A DNA stretch of 23,007 nt from the NCBI RefSeq assembly GCF_014306155.1, contig NZ_JACRWH010000033.1:1-23007 (forward strand), written 5' to 3'. How positions within the stretch are numbered: position 1 is the stretch's first letter; each line of letters opens with the position of its first letter. The notes beneath the pieces are model-generated. The model searched no databases. It worked only from the letters and a program-made list of their open reading frames with translations, and had not been told where the DNA came from. The translations under genes and the position numbers were made by a program. Positions 7,020-15,298 of the stretch are shown piece by piece. The DNA is from Holdemanella hominis (lineage in GTDB: Bacteria; Bacillota_I; Bacilli_A; Erysipelotrichales; Erysipelotrichaceae).

Positions 7020-7889
7020 ATGAAAATTTCATTAGTTATAGTGGCATATAAAAATGGAAATATTTTGTTGGATTGTTTAAATTCAATTGAAAAGTACAAT
7101 GATTTAAAGGATGAATTAGAAGTCATTGTCGTGGATAATAGTCCTGTCAATGAAAGAGTAGAATCTTTTGTGAAACAATCGAGTATACAAAATATTCAAT
7201 ATATACCTTCCGACAATAAAGGTTTTGGTGCTGGTAATAATGTGGGTGCCAAGGTTAGTCAGGGAGAGGTAATTGGTTTTGTAAATCCAGATATAGTGTT
7301 GATTGAACCAATTTTTAAACAAATCTATTCAGATTTTAAAAAGAATTCAAATTTAGCGATTGAAGGTATACGATTGTTGAAGAAGAATTTGAGTCCTGGG
7401 TACTCCTTTTATTTTGAGTATAATACAAAAGTATGGCGTAATTGGACAATTAAATTATGGAATAAATTGGGATGGTTTAATGAGAAGAACATGTTCATAA
7501 CGGGTGCAAACTTATTTGTAAGAAAAGATATGTTTATGAATGTGGACATGTTTGATGAGAACATATTTATGTATTTTGAAGAGTCTGACGTAGCAAGTCG
7601 TATAAAAAATAAATATCCTCATGCAGAAGTGAAATTCAATAAAGGGTTAAAAATGATTCATTTAGAGGGCGGATGTACAGACACATCTAAAGAGCGTATT
7701 AAAATGAGTTGGGATTCAATGATTTATTATGGAAAAAAGAATCATTTGAATTATAAGAAGAAGGTACGTTTTGAATATGGTTATTATAAATTTAAGAAAT
7801 GTATCTTTAGTTTGATAAGTCAATCAAAGAAAAAGGAATATACAGAATTGCTGGAATTTTTAAAGCAAAATTTTCTGGAATATTTATAG
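7020..7889 (+). CDS. GT2 family glycosyltransferase, WbbL-like
   Basis: A 289-residue GT2 enzyme of the WbbL-like rhamnosyltransferase group. Evidence: VDNS at 38-41, NKGFGAGNN at 66-74, NPD at 89-91 in place of a DxD, the TGA.LF.RK stretch at 161-169 before a FDE..FMYFEE.D..SR block (178-194) and HLEGG at 214-218. The chosen ATG at 7020 is 2 nt after the upstream stop and preceded by AAGAAGGT. An in-frame TTG at 6990 would overlap the upstream gene and has no ribosome binding site. It is the last gene of the first GT operon; no clear terminator follows, and a promoter for the LCP gene overlaps its end. It probably adds a sugar to the growing lipid-linked chain in the cytoplasm. Confidence 0.85.
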   Translation: MKISLVIVAYKNGNILLDCLNSIEKYNDLKDELEVIVVDNSPVNERVESFVKQSSIQNIQYIPSDNKGFGAGNNVGAKVSQGEVIGFVNPDIVLIEPIFKQIYSDFKKNSNLAIEGIRLLKKNLSPGYSFYFEYNTKVWRNWTIKLWNKLGWFNEKNMFITGANLFVRKDMFMNVDMFDENIFMYFEESDVASRIKNKYPHAEVKFNKGLKMIHLEGGCTDTSKERIKMSWDSMIYYGKKNHLNYKKKVRFEYGYYKFKKCIFSLISQSKKKEYTELLEFLKQNFLEYL

Positions 7890-7911
7890 AATTTATGGAT
7901 TGTGGTAGAAT
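7883..7911 (+). promoter_or_regulatory. Promoter of the LCP gene
   Basis: TTTATA (7883-7888) and TAGAAT (7906-7911) are separated by 17 nt, with TG at 7903-7904 forming an extended -10. The -35 overlaps the end of the upstream GT gene. The start codon lies 28 nt after the -10, behind AAAGGAG. Read-through from the upstream operon is also likely. Confidence 0.5.
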
Positions 7912-7938
7912 ACGATATGTTTATAAAGGAGATCTTGC

Positions 7939-9588
7939 ATGGAAAAGAATACAACGAGCTTAATATATAGAATTTTTGCAGCACTTTTATCAATTGTACT
8001 TTTGGTTTTGTCTGGCTTTGCGGCATATCAAATTGTGACATTAAATGTATTGCCTAGTAATTTATTATTACCGGTCATCTTAATTATTGTGATTTTAAAT
8101 GCGATTTTAATTTTATTAATGAATTTTGTAACACATGCGATTTGGACAAAAGCGATTAGTGTAATTTTAGTGATTCTTGTAGGATGTACTATGGGATTTG
8201 GAAATGTATATTTATATGAGACATACAGTACACTAACTTCTGTTACAGGTGCTGAAAAGGGTTCTATTAAAAATACAATTTCAGTTATTACTAAAACGGA
8301 TCATGATGAAGATATTCAGAGTTTAAAGAACGAAAAGATTGGTGTATTAAGAAACATTGATTCTGTGGGAACAAAGAAGTGCCAGAAAAAATTAAAAAAA
8401 TATTCTTTTTCATATAAAAAATATGATAACTTGCAAGCATTAGTAAAAGCACTATATGAAGATGAAGTGCAGGCTATTGTGATGAATGAAATTTACCGTG
8501 CAAACGTAGAGGAAATGGAAGAGTATAGTGTTTTTTCAAATGAAACAAAATCGATTTATCAAGCTGTGTATTATACAAATGACAAAAATGATGCATTAGT
8601 GGTTGATGACATCACAAAGAATCCATTTACGATTTTTGTCAGTGGAAATGATACATATGGAGAAATTGATGAATTATCAAGAAGTGATGTGGATATGATT
8701 GTTACGGTAAATCCAACTACGTCAACCGTATTGATGGTAAACATTCCTAGAGATTATTATGTTCAAACTTCATATGGATATGATAAATTAACACATACGG
8801 GTATGTATGGTATTGAAGAAACGAAACAAACTGTAGAAAACTTATTAGGTATTGATATCAACTATACATTCAGAGTGAACTTCTCAAGTGCAGAAGATAT
8901 AGTAGATGCATTGGATGGTGTTGATATTGAAGTGCCTGAAGGAATGGCTGTGGAAAGATTAAATGCGGATTGGGCGTTGGAAGGTGTTCATGAAGGATGG
9001 AATCACTTAAATGGAGCTAGAGCACTAGCTTATGCGCGTGAAAGACATGCCTATGTAGATGGCGATATTCAGCGTGCAAAGAATCAGCAGCAAGTATTGG
9101 AAGCTATTATTAAAAAGGCAGCTTCTTCAAAGATTCTGACAAACTACACAAAGTTATTAAAATCATTCAAAAATGCGTTTGATACAAATATGTCAACCAA
9201 TGAAATTACAGCATTACTTCAATATGAATTGCAGGCTATGCCAAATTGGAAATTCCAAAACTATGTATTAAGAGGTACAAATAGTTCAGCGGTTTGTGCA
9301 TCTATGGCTCAAGAGCTTTCGGTTGTCATGCCAGAAGATTATTGCGTTAGTATTGCTCGTCAAAAGATTGAAGCTGTACTTGATGGAAAATCAGCAAATA
9401 AAATCAAAGATGAATATGATACAGGAGCCGCAGGGGTGGCTGAAGGATATATTGAGCAGGAAAATGCTCAGGTTCAAGGAAGTGTATATTATGATTATTC
9501 ACAAAACTATGATTATGGATATACAGATCAAGAACAGTATGAAGAACCTTCTATAAATGAAGAACCATTACCTGAAGATGGTGAATAG
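7939..9588 (+). CDS. LytR-CpsA-Psr (LCP) family cell-wall polymer ligase
   Basis: A 549-residue membrane protein. Three hydrophobic helices (about 11-32, 40-62 and 67-92) anchor it. Residues about 113-225 form an extra extracellular domain reminiscent of a periplasmic binding protein lobe (KIGVLRNIDS, then ALYEDEVQAIVMNE). The LCP catalytic domain follows: FVSGNDTYG at 233-241, RSDVDMI at 248-254, IPRD at 269-272, and AYARERH...DGDIQRAKNQQ at 364-385, containing the Arg and Asp residues that bind the polyprenyl pyrophosphate substrate in known LCP structures. The tail (about 455-549) is low-complexity, rich in Tyr, Gln and Glu. LCP proteins transfer undecaprenyl-PP-linked polymers onto peptidoglycan outside the cell. 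Its place inside the polysaccharide locus suggests it attaches this polymer. The start follows AAAGGAG; the next gene begins 2 nt after its stop. Confidence 0.92.
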   Translation: MEKNTTSLIYRIFAALLSIVLLVLSGFAAYQIVTLNVLPSNLLLPVILIIVILNAILILLMNFVTHAIWTKAISVILVILVGCTMGFGNVYLYETYSTLTSVTGAEKGSIKNTISVITKTDHDEDIQSLKNEKIGVLRNIDSVGTKKCQKKLKKYSFSYKKYDNLQALVKALYEDEVQAIVMNEIYRANVEEMEEYSVFSNETKSIYQAVYYTNDKNDALVVDDITKNPFTIFVSGNDTYGEIDELSRSDVDMIVTVNPTTSTVLMVNIPRDYYVQTSYGYDKLTHTGMYGIEETKQTVENLLGIDINYTFRVNFSSAEDIVDALDGVDIEVPEGMAVERLNADWALEGVHEGWNHLNGARALAYARERHAYVDGDIQRAKNQQQVLEAIIKKAASSKILTNYTKLLKSFKNAFDTNMSTNEITALLQYELQAMPNWKFQNYVLRGTNSSAVCASMAQELSVVMPEDYCVSIARQKIEAVLDGKSANKIKDEYDTGAAGVAEGYIEQENAQVQGSVYYDYSQNYDYGYTDQEQYEEPSINEEPLPEDGE

Positions 9589-9590
9589 TC

Positions 9591-10691
9591 ATGAAACCAA
9601 CTATTGTTGTATCGGGTATTAACTTATTTCAAGGTGGCACGTTAACGGTTTATTACAATTTCTGTGATGAAATTATTGAATCCAAATTATATGGAAAATA
9701 TCATTTCATATTATTTGTACATAAGTTATCATTGTTTGAAAAATACCAATCTTATTTTGAGATTATTGAACTTCCAGAATCACGTAAAAGCTGGTTTAAA
9801 AGAATGTATTATGAGTATTCGTACTTTAAAAAATATTCTAAAGACAAAGATATCTATTTATGGATTTCAATTCATGACATGACTCCAAAAGTACATGCGA
9901 AACATCAGGTTACATATTTCCATAATCCAACGTTTGCGTATAAGGCGGGATGGAAAGATTTTAAATATAATAAGAAAGTATTCTTGTTTTCTCTTTTCTA
10001 TAAATATTTGTATAAAATCAACGTGCATGCCAATGATTATGTCATTGTTCAACAAGATTGGATTGCCAGTTCCATGCAGAAGCTATTGAATATGGATTTG
10101 AATCACATTTGTGTAATGCGTGCTGAACATGGGATTGATACAAGTAAATATCAGAATGTTGAAAAGATTCAACCATATACTTTCTTTTTTCCAAGTGTGA
10201 GTCGTCATTTCAAAAATTTTGAAATTATTTGTGAAGCTACAAAAAGATTAAATAGTGAAATCAATCAAGACTTATATCAAGTTGTGCTTACAATTGATGG
10301 ATCTGAAGATACGTACGCAAAGGATGTTGTGAATCAGTATAATTCTGTTTCGAACATTCACTTTACTGGATTATTATCTTTAGATGATGTATTTGCGTAT
10401 TATAAGAAATCCAGTTGTTTAATTTTTCCTTCAAAGCTTGAAACTTGGGGGTTACCAATAAGTGAAGCGAAGGAATTTGATTTGCCCATGATTGTGGCTG
10501 ATTTACCATATGCTCATGAAACTGTAGGAACATATGATGGTGTTTGTTTCTTTGATGTGAATGATGCAGACGATTTAAAAGTAAAGATGAAAAAGGCTAT
10601 ATTGAAAGAAGATGTTTTCAGTTTGGCAACGTATAAGAACACAAGCCCGAATGTTTGTAAATCATGGAATGAAGTAATTACAAAGCTATAA
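9591..10691 (+). CDS. GT4 family glycosyltransferase
   Basis: A 366-residue GT-B fold enzyme. The N-terminus (VVSGINLFQGGTLTVYYNF) is a glycine-rich acceptor-side opening. The centre holds RAEHGIDTSKY, then the strand FFFPSVSRHFKNFE typical of the GT4 donor domain. The donor-binding signature is clear: FPSKLETWGLPISEAKEFDLPMI contains the E-x7-E pair (ETWGLPISE) that contacts the nucleotide sugar. No TM segment. It starts 2 nt after the LCP stop codon with only a weak GGTG ribosome binding site, so translation is probably coupled. A weak terminator overlaps its stop codon and a new promoter follows, making it the last gene of this two-gene unit. Sugar specificity is unknown. Confidence 0.85.
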   Translation: MKPTIVVSGINLFQGGTLTVYYNFCDEIIESKLYGKYHFILFVHKLSLFEKYQSYFEIIELPESRKSWFKRMYYEYSYFKKYSKDKDIYLWISIHDMTPKVHAKHQVTYFHNPTFAYKAGWKDFKYNKKVFLFSLFYKYLYKINVHANDYVIVQQDWIASSMQKLLNMDLNHICVMRAEHGIDTSKYQNVEKIQPYTFFFPSVSRHFKNFEIICEATKRLNSEINQDLYQVVLTIDGSEDTYAKDVVNQYNSVSNIHFTGLLSLDDVFAYYKKSSCLIFPSKLETWGLPISEAKEFDLPMIVADLPYAHETVGTYDGVCFFDVNDADDLKVKMKKAILKEDVFSLATYKNTSPNVCKSWNEVITKL

Positions 10692-10713
10692 AAAGGACTT
10701 TTGTTCTTTTTTT
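10690..10713 (+). terminator. Weak intrinsic terminator between the GT4 and ABC exporter genes
   Basis: AAAAAGGAC (10690-10698) pairs with GTTCTTTTT (10703-10711) through a 4-nt TTTT loop, with one G-U pair, and runs into a T-tract. It overlaps the GT4 stop codon. The AT-rich stem suggests partial termination. Confidence 0.45.
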
Positions 10714-10732
10714 GATGTGAATATGCTAAAAT
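10704..10732 (+). promoter_or_regulatory. Promoter of the Wzt/Wzm operon
   Basis: TAAAAT (10727-10732) with TG at 10724-10725 forms an extended -10. The -35 position (TTCTTT, 10704-10709, 17-nt spacer) is poor. Transcription would start near 10739, leaving a leader of about 17 nt with AGAGGT as ribosome binding site. This excludes the in-frame TTG at 10741 as a likely start. Confidence 0.45.
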
Positions 10733-10755
10733 AGGAATGTTTGAGAGGTAATCCA

Positions 10756-11886
10756 ATGGATAAGACAAATGCGATAGAAGTACGTAATATGTCGAAACAG
10801 TTCAAGGTTGAATATGATAAGGCAAATACGTTAAAGACAAAATTAATTTTTTGGAATCGAAAAAAGCCTGAGTTTCATCAGGTATTAAACAATATAAATT
10901 TAAATATTAAAAAAGGGGAAACTGTAGCCTTAATTGGTGTGAATGGTTCAGGTAAATCAACTTTATTAAAGTTGATGACCAAAATTATTTATCCAACAAA
11001 AGGAACGATTGAAACGGATGGAAAGTTAACTTCATTGCTAGAACTGGGTGCAGGGTTCCACCCAGATTTTACGGGTCGTGAAAATATTTATTTCAATGCA
11101 TCTATTTTTGGCTTAACTAGAAAAGAAATCGATGCTCGTATTGATGACATTATTGAATTTAGTGAATTAGGTGAATTTATTGATAATCCAATTCGTACGT
11201 ATTCTTCGGGTATGTATATGCGTCTAGCTTTCTCTGTGGCCATTAATGTAGATGCTGAAATCTTATTAATTGATGAAATTTTAGCTGTAGGAGATCAACA
11301 CTTCCAGGAAAAGTGCTACAACAAATTAAGAGAATTGCGTGATTCAAATAAAACAATTGTGATCGTTACGCACAGTTTGGAAGTTGTAAAAGACTTGTGT
11401 ACTCGTGTTATCTGGATTTATAAGGGACAACTTCGTTTAGATGGAGATCCTACTTATGTTGTTGATGAGTATTTAGAACAAGTGGCACAAGACCATAAGC
11501 AGGAAAGACAAAAGAATATTGAGAGTGGTAAACAAAAAAGTAAGGCTGTTGTTTATATTGATAGTCCTAGAGATATTTCAAAAGTGGATGCAACAGATCA
11601 ACAACACTTGTTTAAGGGATGGCAAATCTCGGATTCAGATGATGCCACAATTCATTTCTATTTAGATGGAAATCCTATGGATATTAAAGTGGATCGTACA
11701 TATAGAAAAGATGTATATGATGCATACTTTGATCATTATGTTGGATTTATGGATGTAAATACTATTGGATGGCAATTCCAGTATGATTTAACAACCTTAG
11801 AAAAAGGTAAACATAAATTTAAAGTTGAGTGTAAAGAGAAAGAATGTATTTTGGCCTCTAAAGAAATTGAGTTTGAAAATGTATAG
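10756..11886 (+). CDS. wzt: Polysaccharide ABC exporter ATPase (Wzt/TagH-type) with extra C-terminal beta-rich domain
   Basis: A 376-residue ATPase that powers export of undecaprenyl-PP-linked polysaccharide with the next gene product. The nucleotide-binding domain is complete: Walker A GVNGSGKS at 61-68, the Wzt-type Q-loop region LELGAGFHPDFTGREN at 95-110, signature YSSGMYMRL at 149-157, Walker B ILLIDE at 169-174, H-loop THS at 205-207. A charged linker (about 242-265) leads to a C-terminal domain of about 90 residues (285-376) with GW at 288-289, LDG, YRKDV and IGW landmarks. In O9a-type Wzt proteins such an extension binds the finished glycan. Here it instead resembles two modules at the N-terminus of the glycosyltransferase at 12703. 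The ATG at 10756 follows AGAGGT; a TTG five codons upstream is less likely. Confidence 0.9.
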   Translation: MDKTNAIEVRNMSKQFKVEYDKANTLKTKLIFWNRKKPEFHQVLNNINLNIKKGETVALIGVNGSGKSTLLKLMTKIIYPTKGTIETDGKLTSLLELGAGFHPDFTGRENIYFNASIFGLTRKEIDARIDDIIEFSELGEFIDNPIRTYSSGMYMRLAFSVAINVDAEILLIDEILAVGDQHFQEKCYNKLRELRDSNKTIVIVTHSLEVVKDLCTRVIWIYKGQLRLDGDPTYVVDEYLEQVAQDHKQERQKNIESGKQKSKAVVYIDSPRDISKVDATDQQHLFKGWQISDSDDATIHFYLDGNPMDIKVDRTYRKDVYDAYFDHYVGFMDVNTIGWQFQYDLTTLEKGKHKFKVECKEKECILASKEIEFENV

Positions 11887-11899
11887 AAGGTGATGGCGT

Positions 11900-12691
11900 A
11901 TGAGTATATTTAAAAATCTTTATAATTATCGAGAGTTATTAAAAACGAATGTTAAAAAGGATATTCGTGGTAGATACAAAGGATCTTTTTTAGGAATCTT
12001 GTGGTCCTTTTTAAATCCATTGTTACAAGTTGTAGTATATTGGATTGTATTTCCATACTTGTTTGGTCGTGGAGTAACTGGTGAAAATTACTTAATTTAT
12101 TTGATTACAGGTATTATTCCATGGACATTCTTTATGACATCCGTAAATATGGGGACTAGTTCGATTAAGGCAAATGGGGGAATTATTAAAAAAGTATATT
12201 TCCCTAGAGAAATCATTCCGTTATCACAAGTTCTTAGTGGAATTGTAAACTTTTTGATTTCGTGCTTAATTATCATTATTTTCTGTATTGGAACAGGTAC
12301 AGGACTTAGCTATCATGTTATTGCGGTATTCCCAATTCTTGTTGTTCAATCTTTACTAACATTAGGCATTGTATTGATTTTAAGTGCAGTCGATGTATAT
12401 GTACAAGATATTGAGAATATTGTAGCCTTCATTTTAAATATGTTGATGTATGGAACTCCAATTATTTATCACTTAAGCCAATTCTCTGCATCAAGTGCAG
12501 GTATTCTATATACACTAATAACAATCAATCCGTTGACAACCATTATTGGTTCTTATCGTAATGCGTTTATGTATCATCAATGGCCTGATTTTAAATCTTT
12601 AGGTTTAGTATTTGTCTTCTCATTGGTTGTTTTAGGTATTGGATACATGATTTTCAAGAAATTAGAAAAAGGCTTTGCAGAAGAATTGTAG
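11900..12691 (+). CDS. wzm: Polysaccharide ABC exporter permease (Wzm/TagG-type)
   Basis: A 263-residue ABC-2 type permease. It opens with an amphipathic N-terminus and the family-typical block DIRGRYKGSFLGILWSFLNP (about 21-40). Roughly six hydrophobic segments follow, with the re-entrant region around LITGIIPWTFF and a GTPIIYHLSQF loop before the last helices. It pairs with the ATPase 13 nt upstream to move the lipid-linked polymer across the membrane. The ribosome binding site AAGGTGATG precedes the ATG. The length matches the Wzm/TagG/RgpC family. Whether the cargo is a rhamnan-like glycan or a teichoic-acid-like polymer is not shown; the absence of glycerol- or ribitol-phosphate genes in the window favours a glycan. 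Confidence 0.92.
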   Translation: MSIFKNLYNYRELLKTNVKKDIRGRYKGSFLGILWSFLNPLLQVVVYWIVFPYLFGRGVTGENYLIYLITGIIPWTFFMTSVNMGTSSIKANGGIIKKVYFPREIIPLSQVLSGIVNFLISCLIIIIFCIGTGTGLSYHVIAVFPILVVQSLLTLGIVLILSAVDVYVQDIENIVAFILNMLMYGTPIIYHLSQFSASSAGILYTLITINPLTTIIGSYRNAFMYHQWPDFKSLGLVFVFSLVVLGIGYMIFKKLEKGFAEEL

Positions 12692-12702
12692 GTGTTAGTA
12701 GT

Positions 12703-15177
12703 ATGGCTTTAAAATATAGCATTGAAAGATTTGAGTTTCATGATTTAAAAACAAAACAATTCATTACCATTGTCGGCTGGTGCTACCAGGAAGATAATGA
12801 AAGTGTGAATTATCGCATTAAACTGGATGGAAAAGAAGTTGATTTCGAGTTATTTCGACCTGGTCGTGAAGACATTATAAATGGCTATGATTTAGGTTTT
12901 AAGAATACGCATATTGGATTTCGTTTGATTATCGATTGTAATGAAGAACCTAAATCGATTGAAATCATTGCATATACAGATACATGTAGTGAAAGAATTT
13001 TGAATTATGATCAAAGAAAAATTAATAAATACAGAGACAAAAGAGAAATCAACACATATATTGATGAATTTACTTTCAATGAAGAAACAAGGACTTATCA
13101 ACTAAAAGGTTGGGCTTATTCGTATGCGAAAGATCCAATTGAATATTCTGTCTTTGATTCAAATGGAAAAAAAGTGGATGTTGAATTTCATTCAAAAGGT
13201 AGAGTGGATTTATATTCCTTATTCTTTGTGGGTGAAGACCAAATTGATTGTGGATACACTATCAAATGGAAAGGAAACGCGAAAGAAAAGTATAGTTTTG
13301 TATTGAAGACTAAGAATTATCAAAGTAAAGAGATTCTTCAAGAAAAGAGATCTAGTCAAAATGTACTTTCAAAAGTTCCTAAATTATTTAAAATGTTGAG
13401 TTATCAACATTTTAAGAATGGCTTTAGAATTTTAAAGAAAAAAGGTTTTTCCGGTGTTATTGATCGTATTGTTCATGGTTCAAATAATTGGGCAGAATAC
13501 GATGAATGGTTTAATGCCACTAAAGTAACGAAAGAAGAATTAGAAAGACAAAGAAATACTAAATTTGAATTTGCTCCAATGATTAGTATTATTGTTGCGA
13601 CATTTAATACGAAAGAAGAGTACTTAAAAGAAATGATTGATTCTGTACGTAATCAGTCGTATTCGAATTGGCAATTGTGTATTGGTGATGGAAGTACAAA
13701 TGATTCGGTAGAAAAATATGTGAAAGAACATTATGGGGATGATTCAAGAATTGTATTTAAGAAATTAGAAAAAAACTATGGTATTTCTGGAAATATGAAT
13801 GGTGCTTTAGAATTAGTTACAGGTGATTATGTGGGCTTATTTGATCACGATGATTTATTGACACCGGATTGTTTATGTGAATTTGTAGCTTCTATGCAGA
13901 AAGTTCATCATGATTGTGTATATTCGGATGAAGATAAGTTAAATGATAAGACAAAGAAATTTGAAGATCCGCATTTTAAACCAGATTTCAGCATTGATTT
14001 ATTGTGTTCTCATAACTACATTACACACTTCTTTGTTGTGAACATGGATATTGTTCGTAAAGTTGGTGGAATGCGTAGTGAATATGATGGATCGCAAGAT
14101 CATGATTTCATCTTTAGATGTGTAGAGCAGGCAAATAGTGTACATCACGTTCCAAAGATTTTGTATCACTGGAGAATGCACCCATTATCAACGGCTATGG
14201 ATCCAGAAAGTAAGATGTATTGTTACACATCTGGTAAAAAAGCGATTGAATCTCATTTTAAACGTATTGGTATTGATGCGACTGTTGAAATGTTGCCTCG
14301 TCCTTTATATGGAATGTATCATTGTAAATATACAGTGAAGGATCATCCATTGGTATCCATTTTGATTCCAAACTACAATCATAAAGATTTATTGAAGGGT
14401 TGTATTGAATCGTTAATGAATGTAAACACATATTCAAATATGGAGATTGTGATTGTTGAAAACAATTCGACTGAACAAGAAATATTTGATTACTATAAAG
14501 AGCTTGAAGAAACATATTCAAATGTAAAAGTTATTTATTATGAGGGTGATTTTAACTATTCAAAGATCAATAACTATGGTGTAAAATACACGCATGGTGA
14601 ATATATTTTATTCTTAAATAATGATACGAAAGTTATTGAGCCAGATTCCATTGAAGACATGCTAGGGGTATGTCAAAGAGAAGATGTAGGTGCTGTTGGA
14701 GCTAAATTATTGTATGAAGATGATACGGTACAACATTGTGGTGTCGTAGTTGGATATCATGGTTATGCGACAGCTGCATTCTCGTTAATTGATAGAAATG
14801 ATTTTGGATATATGGGTAGACCTCGTGTTTCGTGGGATGTATCTGCAGTAACAGCTGCTTGTTTAATGACAAAACGAGAAATTTTTGATGAAGTGGGTGG
14901 CTTTGATGAAGACTTTAAAGTTGCATGTAACGATGTTGATTTATGTTTAAAAATTAGAAGCTTAAATAAATGGATTGTTGAAGATGTATTCTCTGTTTGG
15001 TACCACTATGAATCTAAATCTAGAGGCTTAGAGGATACACCAGAAAAACAAGCTCGTTTCCAAAGTGAAATTGCTCGTTTCCAAAAGAAATGGCCAGAAA
15101 TATTAAAGAATGGAGATCCTTTCCATAACCCTAACTTTGATTTGGATAAAGGTCCATTTACATATCCTAAGGCTTAA
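12703..15177 (+). CDS. Bi-functional glycosyltransferase: two N-terminal beta-rich modules plus two GT2 domains
   Basis: An 824-residue cytoplasmic protein. Residues about 1-100 and 118-210 are two related, predicted beta-rich modules sharing GW (25-26, 136-137), DG/NG-K-VD (42-47, 154-159), R-x-D (55-57, 167-169) and a GF/GY (72-73, 184-185). A helical linker (220-288) follows. GT2 domain 1 starts at 293 (ISIIVATFNT) with GDGSTND at 328-334, FDHDD at 380-384 and SQDHDF at 464-469. GT2 domain 2 starts at 551 (VSILIPNYNH) with VENNST at 585-590, NNDT at 639-642, FDEDF at 734-738 and ND.D at 743-746. This double-GT2 arrangement is typical of large chain-extending or rhamnan-type transferases in cell-wall polysaccharide loci. 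It lies 11 nt after the permease and shares its N-terminal module with the exporter ATPase, suggesting synthesis and export are linked. A terminator follows. Confidence 0.88.
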   Translation: MALKYSIERFEFHDLKTKQFITIVGWCYQEDNESVNYRIKLDGKEVDFELFRPGREDIINGYDLGFKNTHIGFRLIIDCNEEPKSIEIIAYTDTCSERILNYDQRKINKYRDKREINTYIDEFTFNEETRTYQLKGWAYSYAKDPIEYSVFDSNGKKVDVEFHSKGRVDLYSLFFVGEDQIDCGYTIKWKGNAKEKYSFVLKTKNYQSKEILQEKRSSQNVLSKVPKLFKMLSYQHFKNGFRILKKKGFSGVIDRIVHGSNNWAEYDEWFNATKVTKEELERQRNTKFEFAPMISIIVATFNTKEEYLKEMIDSVRNQSYSNWQLCIGDGSTNDSVEKYVKEHYGDDSRIVFKKLEKNYGISGNMNGALELVTGDYVGLFDHDDLLTPDCLCEFVASMQKVHHDCVYSDEDKLNDKTKKFEDPHFKPDFSIDLLCSHNYITHFFVVNMDIVRKVGGMRSEYDGSQDHDFIFRCVEQANSVHHVPKILYHWRMHPLSTAMDPESKMYCYTSGKKAIESHFKRIGIDATVEMLPRPLYGMYHCKYTVKDHPLVSILIPNYNHKDLLKGCIESLMNVNTYSNMEIVIVENNSTEQEIFDYYKELEETYSNVKVIYYEGDFNYSKINNYGVKYTHGEYILFLNNDTKVIEPDSIEDMLGVCQREDVGAVGAKLLYEDDTVQHCGVVVGYHGYATAAFSLIDRNDFGYMGRPRVSWDVSAVTAACLMTKREIFDEVGGFDEDFKVACNDVDLCLKIRSLNKWIVEDVFSVWYHYESKSRGLEDTPEKQARFQSEIARFQKKWPEILKNGDPFHNPNFDLDKGPFTYPKA

Positions 15178-15205
15178 AAAAATCATAAAAATATGATATA
15201 AATAT

Positions 15206-15234
15206 AAGAGCTAGTTGTTTAACTAGTTCTTTTT
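15206..15234 (+). terminator. Rho-independent terminator after the bi-functional GT
   Basis: An 11-bp stem with one G-U pair (AAGAGCTAGTT at 15206-15216 with AACTAGTTCTT at 15221-15231) and a GTTT loop is followed by a T run. It separates the ABC-exporter operon from the operon starting at 15299. Confidence 0.75.
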
Positions 15235-15259
15235 CATGAATTTAAAGGAACAGTATATT
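15231..15259 (+). promoter_or_regulatory. Candidate promoter of the 15299-22893 operon
   Basis: TTTTCA (15231-15236) and TATATT (15254-15259) are 17 nt apart, directly after the terminator. The match is moderate. The region up to the AGGAGG ribosome binding site at 15288-15293 is very AT-rich, as expected for a leader. Confidence 0.4.
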
Positions 15260-15298
15260 TTAAAAATTTAAGATTTATATTTTTTTAGGAGGTTCTAA

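Noticed and set aside
9296..9556. 86-codon ORF inside the LCP gene in another frame
   Set aside because: It is a shadow of the LCP coding sequence with no ribosome binding site or recognisable protein features. Other antisense and out-of-frame ORFs were left out for the same reason.
15194..15202. TG-A-TATAAA as an extended -10 promoter
   Set aside because: Transcription from it would run directly into the terminator stem at 15206; the site at 15231-15259 is a better candidate.
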